Below, in pieces: positions 52,659 to 60,990 of a DNA stretch of 62,904 bases. Every line of letters begins with the position of its first letter. The first letter of the stretch is position 1. Made by a program: the position numbers and the translations under genes. Origin of the DNA: Tetragenococcus sp041859945 (GTDB taxonomy: Bacteria; Bacillota; Bacilli; Lactobacillales; Enterococcaceae). The notes beneath the pieces are model-generated. The model was not told the DNA's origin, did no database searches, and saw only the letters and a program-made list of their open reading frames with translations. The stretch covers positions 1-62,904 of the forward strand of contig JBFLGC010000010.1 in assembly GCA_041859945.1 (NCBI GenBank), read 5' to 3'.

Positions 52659-54455
52659 ATGAACGAACGGATCAAAAACAAACTAGCTTTATTACCGGAT
52701 CAACCCGGCTGTTATCTCATGAAAGATAAGAATGGAACGATCATTTATGTTGGCAAGGCGAAGATCCTTAAAAATCGTGTCCGCTCTTATTTTACTGGAA
52801 GTCATGACACCAAGACGGAAAGACTGGTCAGTGAGATCGAGGATTTTGAGTATATTGTTACGGAATCAAATATTGAAGCTCTTTTATTAGAAATCAATCT
52901 GATCAAAAAAAATGATCCTAAATATAATATCATGTTAAAGGATGATAAGACCTATCCTTTTATCAAAATAACCAACGAAAAGTATCCGCGTTTGGTGATC
53001 ACACGTAAGGTTTTAAAAGACGGCGCCGCTTATTTTGGTCCTTATCCAGATATCGGGGCAGCAAACGAAACCAAAAAAATCTTGGATCGGATCTTTCCTT
53101 TAAGAAAATGTGGGCCTGCTCAAACACACAATCCTTGCTTATATTATCATTTAGGACAATGCTTGTGTCCTTATTATTTTGATGTCGATCCTAAAGTGTA
53201 TAAAAAAATGGTCGCTGATATCAAGCTCTTTTTTAATGGCGGCTATAAAGAGGTGCAAGATCAGATCCGGCTTAAAATGGAGCTGGCTGCTGAAAATATG
53301 GAATTTGAAAAAGCTGCCGAATTGAGGGATCAGATCCGGGCTATCGATACGGTCATGACGCGGCAAAAAGTCACTTCTACGGATTTGAAAGACAAGGATG
53401 TTTTTGGTTATACGGTCGACAAAGGCTGGATGTGTGTGCAAGTCTTCTTTATCAGGCAAGGCCGCATGATCAAACGCGATGTTTCGATCTTTCCTTTTTA
53501 TAAAGAAGCAACTGAAGATTTTTTGACTTTTATCGGACAATTTTATGATAAAAATGAACATATCATTCCTAAAGAGGTCCTGATCCCGGAAGATATCGAC
53601 TTGGCAAGTGTGCAGGCGCTTTTAGCTACTAAGGTTTTACAACCAAAACGTGGTGATAAGAAAAAATTTGTCGATCTAGCTACCAAAAATGCCCAAGTAG
53701 CGATCAATGAACGGTTCGATTTGATTCAAAGAAAACAAGAGCGGACGATCGGAGCTGTGGAAAAGTTAGGCGATGCTTTGGGCATACCGACACCAACACG
53801 GATCGATGCTTTTGATAACTCTAATATCATGGGGACAAATCCTGTTTCTGCTATGGTCGTTTTCATTGATGGTAAGCCAGCTAAAAATGAATATCGTAAA
53901 TATAAGATCAAAACGGTCACGGGCCCGGACGACTATGCTTCCATGCGTGAAGTGATCTATCGGCGTTATTCCCGAGTTTTAAAGGAAGGTTTGGCTTTTC
54001 CTGATTTGATTTTGATCGATGGCGGCAAAGGACAAGTCGATGCTGCGCGCGAAGTATTGGAAAATCAATTAGGGTTGGATGTACCAATCGCAGGCTTAGC
54101 AAAAGACGACAAGCACCGTACCAGTGAGATTTTATTTGGCCCAGAACTTAAAGTTGTCCCATTAGAAAGAAATTCAGCGGAGTTTTTCTTATTGCAACGC
54201 ATCCAAGATGAAGTCCACCGCTTTGCTATCACGTTTCATCGGCAACTCCGCAGTAAAAATTCCTTTTCTTCTAGACTTGATGACATCGCAGGATTGGGAC
54301 CAAAACGTAAAAAGATGTTGTTACGGGAGTTTAAATCATTGAAGAAAATCAAAGCGGCTAGTGTGGAAGAATTACGGGCCCATGGTTTGCCAAAGAAAGT
54401 GGCTGAAAATGTCTATCAGGCTTTGCAAGAAGAGCAGAAGCCACCTGAAAGTTAA
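52659..54455 (+). CDS. uvrC: Excinuclease ABC subunit C
   Basis: This 598-residue nuclease makes both incisions in nucleotide excision repair. The N-terminal GIY-YIG domain reads QPGCYLMKDKNGTIIYVGKA (about residues 14-33), the UVR domain that binds UvrB is about 200-240 (LKMELAAENMEFEKAAELRDQI), and the RNase H-like domain includes IDAFDNSNIMG and LILIDGGKGQVDAA. The C-terminal helix-hairpin-helix is DDIAGLGPKRKKMLLREF. The ATG follows GGGGAA. The IS605 element ends about 40 bases upstream and may have changed its promoter. Confidence 0.97.
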   Translation: MNERIKNKLALLPDQPGCYLMKDKNGTIIYVGKAKILKNRVRSYFTGSHDTKTERLVSEIEDFEYIVTESNIEALLLEINLIKKNDPKYNIMLKDDKTYPFIKITNEKYPRLVITRKVLKDGAAYFGPYPDIGAANETKKILDRIFPLRKCGPAQTHNPCLYYHLGQCLCPYYFDVDPKVYKKMVADIKLFFNGGYKEVQDQIRLKMELAAENMEFEKAAELRDQIRAIDTVMTRQKVTSTDLKDKDVFGYTVDKGWMCVQVFFIRQGRMIKRDVSIFPFYKEATEDFLTFIGQFYDKNEHIIPKEVLIPEDIDLASVQALLATKVLQPKRGDKKKFVDLATKNAQVAINERFDLIQRKQERTIGAVEKLGDALGIPTPTRIDAFDNSNIMGTNPVSAMVVFIDGKPAKNEYRKYKIKTVTGPDDYASMREVIYRRYSRVLKEGLAFPDLILIDGGKGQVDAAREVLENQLGLDVPIAGLAKDDKHRTSEILFGPELKVVPLERNSAEFFLLQRIQDEVHRFAITFHRQLRSKNSFSSRLDDIAGLGPKRKKMLLREFKSLKKIKAASVEELRAHGLPKKVAENVYQALQEEQKPPES

Positions 54456-54467
54456 GGAGGAAAAAAC

Positions 54468-55004
54468 GTGGACTTAAGCGCTGCAAAACGCATCCTAGTG
54501 ATCGGGTGCCCTGGTTCGGGCAAATCTACTTTGGCAAGTCAACTGGCAGAAAGATTACAGCTACCCTTGATTCGTCTCGATGAAATTCAGTGGGTAAGTG
54601 ATGATGAAACATTGACAAGAGAAGTTTTTGACCAAAAATTGGTTGAAGTGCTAGACCAAGAATGTTGGGTCATGGATGGCAACTATGGTCGGACTTTGCC
54701 GCGCCGTCTTGAACGGGCTGAGCTTGTGATCTGGCTGGATTTTCCTCGCCATATTTGTTTATATCGTGTGATCAAGCGATATCTCATCTATCACGGTCGG
54801 AAAAATCCCTTGGGAAATCCTGACCATATCGATTTTGCGTTTTTGCAATTTATTTGGAATTTTGATCGAGAAAATCAAGAAAAATTTCAGAGTTTTCGTG
54901 AGCACTATAAAGATCGTGTTCCTTTTGAAAAATTAGAGTCTCCTAAAGAAGTTGCGATTTTTAGAGAGAACTATCATTTAAATCAAAGAAAGAAGGAGAG
55001 ATAG
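54468..55004 (+). CDS. P-loop kinase-like protein (FlaR/adenylate kinase-related)
   Basis: This 178-residue cytoplasmic protein has Walker A IGCPGSGKSTLASQLAERL near the N-terminus, then LIRLDEIQW, VMDGNYGRTLPRRLERAELVIWLDFPRH and the lid-like YLIYHGRKNPLGNPDHIDFAFLQFIWNFDRE. This pattern is that of proteins annotated as DNA topology modulation protein FlaR, related to adenylate and shikimate kinases; the substrate is unknown. GTG 54468 follows TAAGGAGG. It starts 12 bases after uvrC and its end overlaps the next gene. Confidence 0.8.
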   Translation: MDLSAAKRILVIGCPGSGKSTLASQLAERLQLPLIRLDEIQWVSDDETLTREVFDQKLVEVLDQECWVMDGNYGRTLPRRLERAELVIWLDFPRHICLYRVIKRYLIYHGRKNPLGNPDHIDFAFLQFIWNFDRENQEKFQSFREHYKDRVPFEKLESPKEVAIFRENYHLNQRKKER

Positions 55005-56023
55005 TGAATAAGAAGACCTGGTTACTTAGTGTGGCAGGATTTATGGCAGGAGGATATTTTCTTTTTCGTGACCGACCAGAAAAAATTGCGTATAAAGAAA
55101 GTTTATTGACAGATGAAAATCAATTCCCACTTTCTAGCAAACAGACAAAATACTTTTTGGTGACCGAAGATGCGCTCCCTTTGTCCTTGACGATCGTCGC
55201 GCCTACGTATCGACCGATAAAAGCGGTGGTCCAAGTGATCCATGGTATTTTGGAACACAGTGGCCGTTATCTAGAACTGGCTGATTATTTAGCAGGACAA
55301 GGCTATGTCGTGGTCCTTTCAGATTTAAGGGGCCATGGACATTCAATCGATCAAAATAATCCCTTGGGTCAGATGCCAGGAGTTAATCGAATGCTTTTAG
55401 ATCAGTTAGAAATCACCAAATTCGTGAAAAAACAATATCCAGAAAAACCACTCTATCTTTATGGTCATTCCTTTGGAGCAATTTTAGCGCGTTTATTTTT
55501 AGCAGAACATGATGATAAAATCGATAAACTGCTCCTGACAGGGACGCCAGTTTATCAACCGGCTGCCAAACTTGGTCACATACTGGCCACTATTGCCATC
55601 AAAACAACAGGCAAAGACAGTTATTCTTGGATCATGAAAAAATTATCTGGCTTTGGTTCAGAAGATAAGTCTTGGCTTACCAATGACAAAGAGAAGTTGG
55701 CACAAGCTATAAACGATCCTTTGATCATCCCAGGTTACAATAACATTGGTGTAGCTACGATATGGGAAGCAGACCGGAGACTAAAAAATTATGCGGACTA
55801 TCATTGTCAAAATCCCGAACTAGCGATTTTAAGTATCACAGGTCAAGAAGATCAGATGATCACTGGTGGTGAAAAAGGATTGCTTGATACGGAGCAGACC
55901 TTGCGGAAAATCGGCTATCATGATATTCAAATAATGGATCTGCCAACTATGAAACACGAGGTCATTCAAGAAGTGGACCGAGCAACGGTTTATAAAATGA
56001 TCGACCAATTCTTTGAAAAATAA
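55004..56023 (+). CDS. Alpha/beta hydrolase, monoacylglycerol-lipase/lysophospholipase type, membrane-anchored
   Basis: This 339-residue protein has a single N-terminal hydrophobic stretch (TWLLSVAGFMAGGYFLF) that probably anchors it to the membrane. The Hydrolase_4 core shows VIHGILEHSGRYLELADYL, SDLRGHGHS, the nucleophile elbow YGHSFGAI and a late His in MKHEVIQE. Such enzymes cleave lysophospholipids or monoacylglycerols, but the substrate here is unknown. GTG 55004 overlaps the TAG of the preceding gene (TAGTG), implying translational coupling. It ends at a bidirectional terminator. Confidence 0.82.
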   Translation: MNKKTWLLSVAGFMAGGYFLFRDRPEKIAYKESLLTDENQFPLSSKQTKYFLVTEDALPLSLTIVAPTYRPIKAVVQVIHGILEHSGRYLELADYLAGQGYVVVLSDLRGHGHSIDQNNPLGQMPGVNRMLLDQLEITKFVKKQYPEKPLYLYGHSFGAILARLFLAEHDDKIDKLLLTGTPVYQPAAKLGHILATIAIKTTGKDSYSWIMKKLSGFGSEDKSWLTNDKEKLAQAINDPLIIPGYNNIGVATIWEADRRLKNYADYHCQNPELAILSITGQEDQMITGGEKGLLDTEQTLRKIGYHDIQIMDLPTMKHEVIQEVDRATVYKMIDQFFEK

Positions 56024-56024
56024 T

Positions 56025-56051
56025 AAAGAGGCTGATTTACTCAGCCTCTTT
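56025..56051. terminator. Bidirectional terminator between hydrolase and gloA genes
   Basis: AAAGAGGCTGA (56025-56035) pairs perfectly with TCAGCCTCTTT (56041-56051) around TTTAC. Confidence 0.88.
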
Positions 56052-56055
56052 ATCA

Positions 56056-56427
56056 TTAGCCAGCAACGACTTCGATTTTATAGCCATCAGGATCCTTGAT
56101 GAAATAATAAGAAGGAGCGGTTCCTGGAAGACCTTTCATATCAGTCACATCGAATCCCGCTTGACTATGTTTGTCGTGTAAGGCTTTGACATCATCAACC
56201 GCGATCGCGATATGACCATAACCATCACCTAAATCATAACTAGGATGATCATAGTTATAGGTCAACTCTAATTCGTAGTCGTCACCAGGTAAACCTAGAT
56301 AGACGAGTGTGAATTTACCATCTGGAAAGTCACGACGACTTTTTTCTTCAAAACCAAATGTTTGTCGATAAAAAGCGATCGAAGCGTCTAAATCTTTGAT
56401 ACGCACACAAGTATGTGCCATTTTCAT
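56056..56427 (-). CDS. gloA: Lactoylglutathione lyase-like glyoxalase I
   Basis: This 123-residue metalloenzyme detoxifies methylglyoxal. Likely metal ligands are His in MAHTCVRI, Glu in YELELTYNYD, His in GYGHIAIAVDD and the C-terminal Glu in YKIEVVAG, the same order as in E. coli GloA. The length is that of the single-domain bacterial enzyme. The ATG at 56427 follows AAAGGA; a second ATG two codons later gives MAHTC and is an alternative. It is convergent with the hydrolase gene. Confidence 0.88.
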   Translation of the reverse strand: MKMAHTCVRIKDLDASIAFYRQTFGFEEKSRRDFPDGKFTLVYLGLPGDDYELELTYNYDHPSYDLGDGYGHIAIAVDDVKALHDKHSQAGFDVTDMKGLPGTAPSYYFIKDPDGYKIEVVAG

Positions 56428-56524
56428 AAGTTATCATCCTTTCTTGACTATTATCATCATAACATATCTCTTGCAAAAATAGAAAAGAAGAAGGATGCCA
56501 TGAAAGACTGAGAGAATCTGTTAA

Positions 56525-56682
56525 GTTACAATTCACGGCCGAACTTGAGCACTACGCTTTAGCGTTCAGTCATCGTTTGAAGCTTAAAAGTTGTGAGATT
56601 TTAGGCTCACAACGGTTCCATGGGTCTCGCGCAAGACTACCTCGTAGTGTAGCGATCTTTCAAATCAATTGTGAATTGTAAC
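56525..56682 (+). repeat. Interspersed ~160-bp intergenic repeat, copy B (most complete)
   Basis: The element is bounded by the perfect 12-bp inverted repeat GTTACAATTCAC / GTGAATTGTAAC. Inside are GTTGTGAGATTTTAGGCTCA with a self-paired GTGAG/CTCAC hairpin, and CACTACG/CGTAGTG near the two ends, so the whole unit can fold into a long stem. No reading frame of note is present. It lies between gloA and the Nudix gene. Confidence 0.8.
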
Positions 56683-56799
56683 AAATTTTTAAATAAATAT
56701 GGAAAAGCATGATTCTTGTTAATTCAGTGGATTTCGCGTAAAATACAAACAATATCTAGTAGTTGTGATCAAAAAATAGTAGGAAGGTTGTTGGTATTA

Positions 56800-57243
56800 G
56801 TGGAACCTATTTTTGGTAAAAAGGAAGCGGATAAGGACTATAAAGCACGTTATGGTGCGTATGTGATCATCGAGCGAAAGAACAAGCAAGAAGTGATTTT
56901 GGTACAAGCACCAAATGGGGCCTTTTTCTTACCAGGTGGTGAAATCGAAAAGGGAGAAACGCATTTGGAAACCATCAACCGGGAAATGTTGGAAGAAGTA
57001 GGTTTTAAAGTAGAGGTTGGAAAATATCTGGGGGAAGCTACAGAATATTTCTATTCTAGTCACCGCGACACGTATTTTGAGAATCCAGGCTATTTTTATG
57101 TAGTCGACAAGTGGAAAAAAGTGGCTGCACCTACTGAAAAAACCAATGATTTAGCTTGGGTGACTCCTGATGAAGCAATGCTTTTATTGAAACGTGGGAG
57201 TCATCGTTGGGCTTTACAGCAATGGCTGAGTATACCTAAATGA
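56800..57243 (+). CDS. Nudix hydrolase
   Basis: This protein of about 147 residues has a complete Nudix box, GGEIEKGETHLETINREMLEEVGF, with the REMLEE metal-binding core. Nudix enzymes cleave nucleoside diphosphates linked to other groups; the substrate is not predictable here. The frame is open upstream to 56716, but GTG 56800 gives MEPIFGKKEADK, a sensible domain start, with AGGAAGG 12 bases before it. The spacing is long, so the start is uncertain. It ends at a terminator shared with the HD-domain gene. Confidence 0.82.
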   Translation: MEPIFGKKEADKDYKARYGAYVIIERKNKQEVILVQAPNGAFFLPGGEIEKGETHLETINREMLEEVGFKVEVGKYLGEATEYFYSSHRDTYFENPGYFYVVDKWKKVAAPTEKTNDLAWVTPDEAMLLLKRGSHRWALQQWLSIPK

Positions 57244-57244
57244 C

Positions 57245-57280
57245 AAAATCCCTTGACCAATTAAAAGGTCAAGGGATTTT
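57245..57280. terminator. Bidirectional terminator between Nudix and HD-domain genes
   Basis: AAAATCCCTTGACC (57245-57258) pairs perfectly with GGTCAAGGGATTTT (57267-57280), with T runs on either strand. Confidence 0.9.
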
Positions 57281-57282
57281 GT

Positions 57283-58647
57283 TCACTCATCGATCAAGGC
57301 TCCATTATGGATGTGGGCGGAAAATTTCTGATAGGTCTCCGAAAAAAGGTCGCTGTTGTTTTGCAGGCTTGGATCGATCATTTCTTTCGGAAAATAAAAA
57401 CGGTGATCACCTTGACTTTGTCCGGCCAAAGCAGAGACCAGCGCACTTGCCTGAGAAAGCTCAATCAAGGTACCGTCTTTTTGTTGCAATTCGATTTGAG
57501 TACGGTGCTTGCCGTCTTCAGGCCGATAAAAATCATAAGGTAAATCAAAACTAGAATTTAGCGCCGTATAATATTCAGGATTGAAGCCGACTTTTTCGAC
57601 TAACTTTTTCATTTTTTCGATCAAAGGTAATTGTGTTTCCGGGTCAAACAAACAAGACTTCAATGGTTTTCGATGTAAAAATCGTTTAGATAGATCACTT
57701 AAAATCACATCTGGACTATCTAACCAATGATTAAAATAAGTGTTTAGGACCCCATCGTCGAGCCGTAAATAATCTTCTAGGTTAAAGTTCTCTTCCAAAA
57801 ATGGGAGCAAGAGTTGTGAGTTACTTTCAAAAGCTTGCTTGTCTTCATAATAGAGGACATGCGCACGATCTAATAAATGTTCTAGCATGACTTCCATGGC
57901 TCGAGAAGTCGGATGAAAATAGACTTGAACATACATTTGATAACGACTGACGATATAGTCTTCAACTGCATGCATCCCGTTCATGGAAAAGGCGATCCCC
58001 CCTTCATAGGGGCGAATGACACGTAAGATCCGTGTCAAGTCGAAGGTGCCATACTCTGTTCCGGTAAAATAGGCATCACGTAATAAATAATCCATGCGGT
58101 CAGCATCAATCTGACTTGAAATCATTTGGACGACTTGTGGGTTCGGGTAAGTCTTAGTAATAACACTGGCAACTTTTTCAGGAAAGCCAGCTTCAACACG
58201 ATTTAAGATCTGATAAACTTCGGTATCAGGGGAGGTAATGATTTCAACAGTCAAAGCTTCGTGATCGGTATGAAAGATATGTTCAAAGGTATGGGAGTAA
58301 GGACCATGACCGATATCATGGAGCAAAGCAGCACATAAAGCAACGATCCGCTCTGAATCATCCCAACCGCCTTTACCAATTTTTTTCACCGAGTAATTGC
58401 GCTCAAAAATGTCACAGATTTGCCGTGTGATTTCATAAACACCTAGTGAATGGGCAAAGCGACTATGTTCAGCCCCATGAAAAGTAAAGGAAGATGTTCC
58501 TAATTGTTTGATACGACGCAAACGTTGTACTTCTTTGGAATTGATCAAATCTAATATCACTTGATGTTGGACATGGATATAATTGTGAACTGGGTCGCGA
58601 AACACTTTTTCCATAGGTAATAATTGATTTTTATAAGGTGTTATCAT
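57283..58647 (-). CDS. HD-domain dNTP triphosphohydrolase, EF1143/YwfO-like
   Basis: This 454-residue cytoplasmic protein has metal-binding HD residues in HGAEHSRFAHSLGVYEI and ALLHDIGHGPYSHTFEH, and a later Asp in SSQIDADRMDYLLRDAYFTGTEYG. The sequence is recognisably the orthologue of E. faecalis EF1143, a structurally characterised tetrameric dNTPase. Its start at 58647 sits 6 bases after GAGGAGG inside the end of the lipL-like gene, a 17-base overlap that implies coupling. Confidence 0.92.
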   Translation of the reverse strand: MITPYKNQLLPMEKVFRDPVHNYIHVQHQVILDLINSKEVQRLRRIKQLGTSSFTFHGAEHSRFAHSLGVYEITRQICDIFERNYSVKKIGKGGWDDSERIVALCAALLHDIGHGPYSHTFEHIFHTDHEALTVEIITSPDTEVYQILNRVEAGFPEKVASVITKTYPNPQVVQMISSQIDADRMDYLLRDAYFTGTEYGTFDLTRILRVIRPYEGGIAFSMNGMHAVEDYIVSRYQMYVQVYFHPTSRAMEVMLEHLLDRAHVLYYEDKQAFESNSQLLLPFLEENFNLEDYLRLDDGVLNTYFNHWLDSPDVILSDLSKRFLHRKPLKSCLFDPETQLPLIEKMKKLVEKVGFNPEYYTALNSSFDLPYDFYRPEDGKHRTQIELQQKDGTLIELSQASALVSALAGQSQGDHRFYFPKEMIDPSLQNNSDLFSETYQKFSAHIHNGALIDE

Positions 58648-59446
58648 GAAGGGCCTCCTCTAATTTTTGATTTCGTTCGATCATATTTGCTTGCTTTTTA
58701 GCAAATTTTGCTTGAAGTTCATTTTCTTTGATCCAGGGGTAAGGATCAAAAGCTTGCGTCGTGATTTTTAGTCGTTGCTTTATTTTTGTTTTTATCGTTT
58801 CAATAGAGATCGTTTCACCGATCACTTCACTCAATGTGACCATACTTGAACTCTCGATAGGAGGGTAGCCGTTTTTACCGAAGTTGTCCCTTAAACTGGC
58901 TTGATAAAATTCTTTAACGATATCGCCACGTTTCTTCTGTGGACCGTTGACACCCAGATACATCATGACGGCGATCCCTTCTTTGACTCTCCTTTGCGAA
59001 ATACCAGCGATTTTTTTTCCATCCACACTCAAATCGAAGCGGCCGGGACAGTAAGAATTTGAGATTTCATAAGCTTCGACGGTTAAATTAGGAAAAATCT
59101 TAGCAACGAGATCAAACATTTTTTCATAGGCGTGATCGATCGTTTCCAGCTCATCTTTGGGGAAAATCATAGAAACATTGAGTACCCCTAAATCACATAT
59201 CACACCTAAGCCACCTGAATTTCGTATAACTGGAAGATAGTTGTTTTTATAGATCGATTGGACCCCTTTGGAAAAATCATCGACTCTGGTGTCTTTCATG
59301 CCCAGAATAAAATATCGGTCACATTCCCAAAAATGTAAAATGTTGCGCTGAGCTTCGCCAGCATATTCGATGAAGACATCTGTCAATGCAAAAGGATCTA
59401 ACCGATCGTTTTCTGTAAAAATCGGTTGGTCAAAAAATAAGTCCAT
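58631..59446 (-). CDS. lipL: Octanoyl/lipoyl transferase, LipL (YwfL) type
   Basis: This 271-residue cytoplasmic protein belongs to the lipoate ligase/octanoyltransferase fold (BPL_LplA_LipB). RNSGGLGVICDLGVLNVSM matches the substrate loop, and SYCPGRFDLSVDGKKIAGISQRR carries a Cys at about residue 133, in the place used as the acyl-carrying residue in LipL. It probably transfers octanoyl or lipoyl groups from GcvH to E2 subunits. LipL rather than LplA is favoured by this Cys and by its ywfO neighbour, an arrangement also found in other Firmicutes. Confidence 0.8.
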   Translation of the reverse strand: MDLFFDQPIFTENDRLDPFALTDVFIEYAGEAQRNILHFWECDRYFILGMKDTRVDDFSKGVQSIYKNNYLPVIRNSGGLGVICDLGVLNVSMIFPKDELETIDHAYEKMFDLVAKIFPNLTVEAYEISNSYCPGRFDLSVDGKKIAGISQRRVKEGIAVMMYLGVNGPQKKRGDIVKEFYQASLRDNFGKNGYPPIESSSMVTLSEVIGETISIETIKTKIKQRLKITTQAFDPYPWIKENELQAKFAKKQANMIERNQKLEEALHDNTL

Positions 59447-59525
59447 ATGTAAGATACCTCACTCATCTTGTTTTTCTTTATTATAACCGAAATAAACGAA
59501 AAGCACCGCAAAAAACTCTTTTTTA

Positions 59526-59685
59526 GCTGATAATTCATGGACGAAGCAGCCACTACACTTCGAGATAGGCTTGCTTAAAGTCAGTCGTGGAAACACCGTG
59601 AGCCTAAAGTCTCAGTGCGTCCCACGGCATACAGTACCAGTCACAAACACGCAAGCGTATCTCTAGATTGGCGCTGAATTGCAAT
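59526..59685 (-). repeat. Interspersed ~160-bp intergenic repeat, copy C
   Basis: In reverse orientation it shows TGAGACTTTAGGCTCACGG, GCAAGC, TCTCGAAGTGTAG and ends near TGAATTATC, matching the order of blocks in copy B. The terminal repeats are degenerate (TGATAATTCA / TGAATTGCAA). It lies between the divergent lipL and ywiB genes. Confidence 0.7.
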
Positions 59686-59797
59686 TTTTTGGCTATCCCT
59701 ACTTAAAAAATAGAGAATGAGGATTGACAAAAGGTAGGAAAATGGGAACAATAGAATGAGACAGAAAATAGTTAGATTTATTTTAGGAGTGATGAAC

Positions 59798-60235
59798 GTG
59801 GACTTGACGAAGGGATTGCCAATTTCGATCCATTTGAAAACGGAAGTAAGACAAAAGGATGAATTTGAAGAATTTTTATTTGATATACCTGGACAAATCG
59901 TCAAAATCGGCGATACGTTGTATATTCGTTATAAAGAGGAACAAGCCGATGGTGGTGAGCCTGTCCCAGTAACGATGAAGATTTTGCCTGATGGTAGCAT
60001 TCAATTGATCCGTTCAGGAGAAATGCGCTTGCGTTTGAAATTTTCTTATCGTGAACAAGTGGAGACAACTTACAAAACGCCATTTGGAATGATGTTTTTT
60101 AGTACCTATACGAAAGATTTACATTTTAGTTTGAAAGATCGACCAGTCTCAGGTAAAATCAATGTAGACTACGATTTATTTATGGCAGATGGAAAAATCG
60201 GAACCTATAAAATTATTTTAGAATTTACTGCTTAA
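59798..60235 (+). CDS. ywiB: DUF1934 protein, YwiB-like
   Basis: This 145-residue cytoplasmic protein has a lipocalin-like beta-barrel pattern. ISIHLKTEVRQ, TLYIRYKEE, VTMKILPDGSIQLIRSG and the C-terminal GKINVDYDLFMADGKIGTYKIILEF fit DUF1934/YwiB. Its function is unknown; it is often found near rpoE and argS in Firmicutes. The frame is open 14 codons upstream, but GTG 59798 lies 8 bases after AGGAG and gives the usual domain start. Confidence 0.85.
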   Translation: MDLTKGLPISIHLKTEVRQKDEFEEFLFDIPGQIVKIGDTLYIRYKEEQADGGEPVPVTMKILPDGSIQLIRSGEMRLRLKFSYREQVETTYKTPFGMMFFSTYTKDLHFSLKDRPVSGKINVDYDLFMADGKIGTYKIILEFTA

Positions 60236-60310
60236 AAAATGAAGAATAAATTGCTTTTTTTCTTACATTTTTGTATGATTGACCCTAGACTGTGAAAGGA
60301 CGTGTCCAGA

Positions 60311-60946
60311 TTGGAATTAAAAGAATTTGAAGGCATGAATAAAAATGAATTATCGATGATCGAAGTGGCCCATGCGATTCTAGAAAATAAAGGCGATGTG
60401 ATGGATTTTACGGATTTGACCAATCAGATCCAAACTTATTTAGCGAAAAGTGACAGTGATATCCGTGAGTCTTTAGCACAATTTTATACTGAATTAAATA
60501 TTGACGGAAGCTTTATTTCTTTAGGTGAAAATCGGTGGGGTTTACGTTCTTGGTATGCCATTGATTCGGTAGATGAAGAAGTTTCTCATGTCGATGAGGA
60601 TGAAGATGAAACGCCGCGGCGTCGGAAACGTAAAAAAGTCAATGCCTTTATCACAGATGATGAAGATGCCATCGATTATAATGATGACGATCCAGAAGAT
60701 AGCGATTTGGATGAAGACGATAGTGATGACGATGATCTATTTGATGATGATGACGATGACGATGAAGAAATCGCTGCTTATGATTCAGATCTAAAAGAAA
60801 TTGGAGCTGATGATAGTGACGATGAGGAAGAATTGCCAGGAAATATCGAAGAGGATCTCACCATTTTAGATGACGACGATGAAGATGATGAGGAAGATTT
60901 TGAAGACGAGGTCGAGTACAAGGAAGACGAAGAAGCAGATAAATAA
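60311..60946 (+). CDS. rpoE: RNA polymerase delta subunit
   Basis: This 211-residue protein has a folded N-terminal HARE-type domain (MELKEFEGMNKNELSMIEVAHAIL...NRWGLRSWYAID, to about residue 85), a short basic linker (RRRKRKK) and a long disordered tail made almost only of Asp and Glu. Delta helps RNA polymerase recycle and displaces nucleic acids. TTG 60311 follows GAAAGGA by about 9 bases and gives the conserved MELK start; GTG 60302 is too close to the ribosome site. The tail is rather long compared with other Firmicutes. Confidence 0.95.
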   Translation: MELKEFEGMNKNELSMIEVAHAILENKGDVMDFTDLTNQIQTYLAKSDSDIRESLAQFYTELNIDGSFISLGENRWGLRSWYAIDSVDEEVSHVDEDEDETPRRRKRKKVNAFITDDEDAIDYNDDDPEDSDLDEDDSDDDDLFDDDDDDDEEIAAYDSDLKEIGADDSDDEEELPGNIEEDLTILDDDDEDDEEDFEDEVEYKEDEEADK

Positions 60947-60950
60947 TTAA

Positions 60951-60988
60951 AAAAAGTGGAAACTTTCATTTGAGAGTTTCCACTTTTC
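60951..60988. terminator. Bidirectional terminator between rpoE and rpoN
   Basis: AAAAAGTGGAAACT (60951-60964) pairs with AGTTTCCACTTTT (60975-60987), A-rich on the left and T-rich on the right. Confidence 0.88.
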
Positions 60989-60990
60989 TA

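Noticed and set aside
60573..60969. Met-rich plus-strand and Ser-rich minus-strand frames in the rpoE tail region
   Set aside because: They are by-products of the repetitive GAT/GAA codons of the acidic delta tail.
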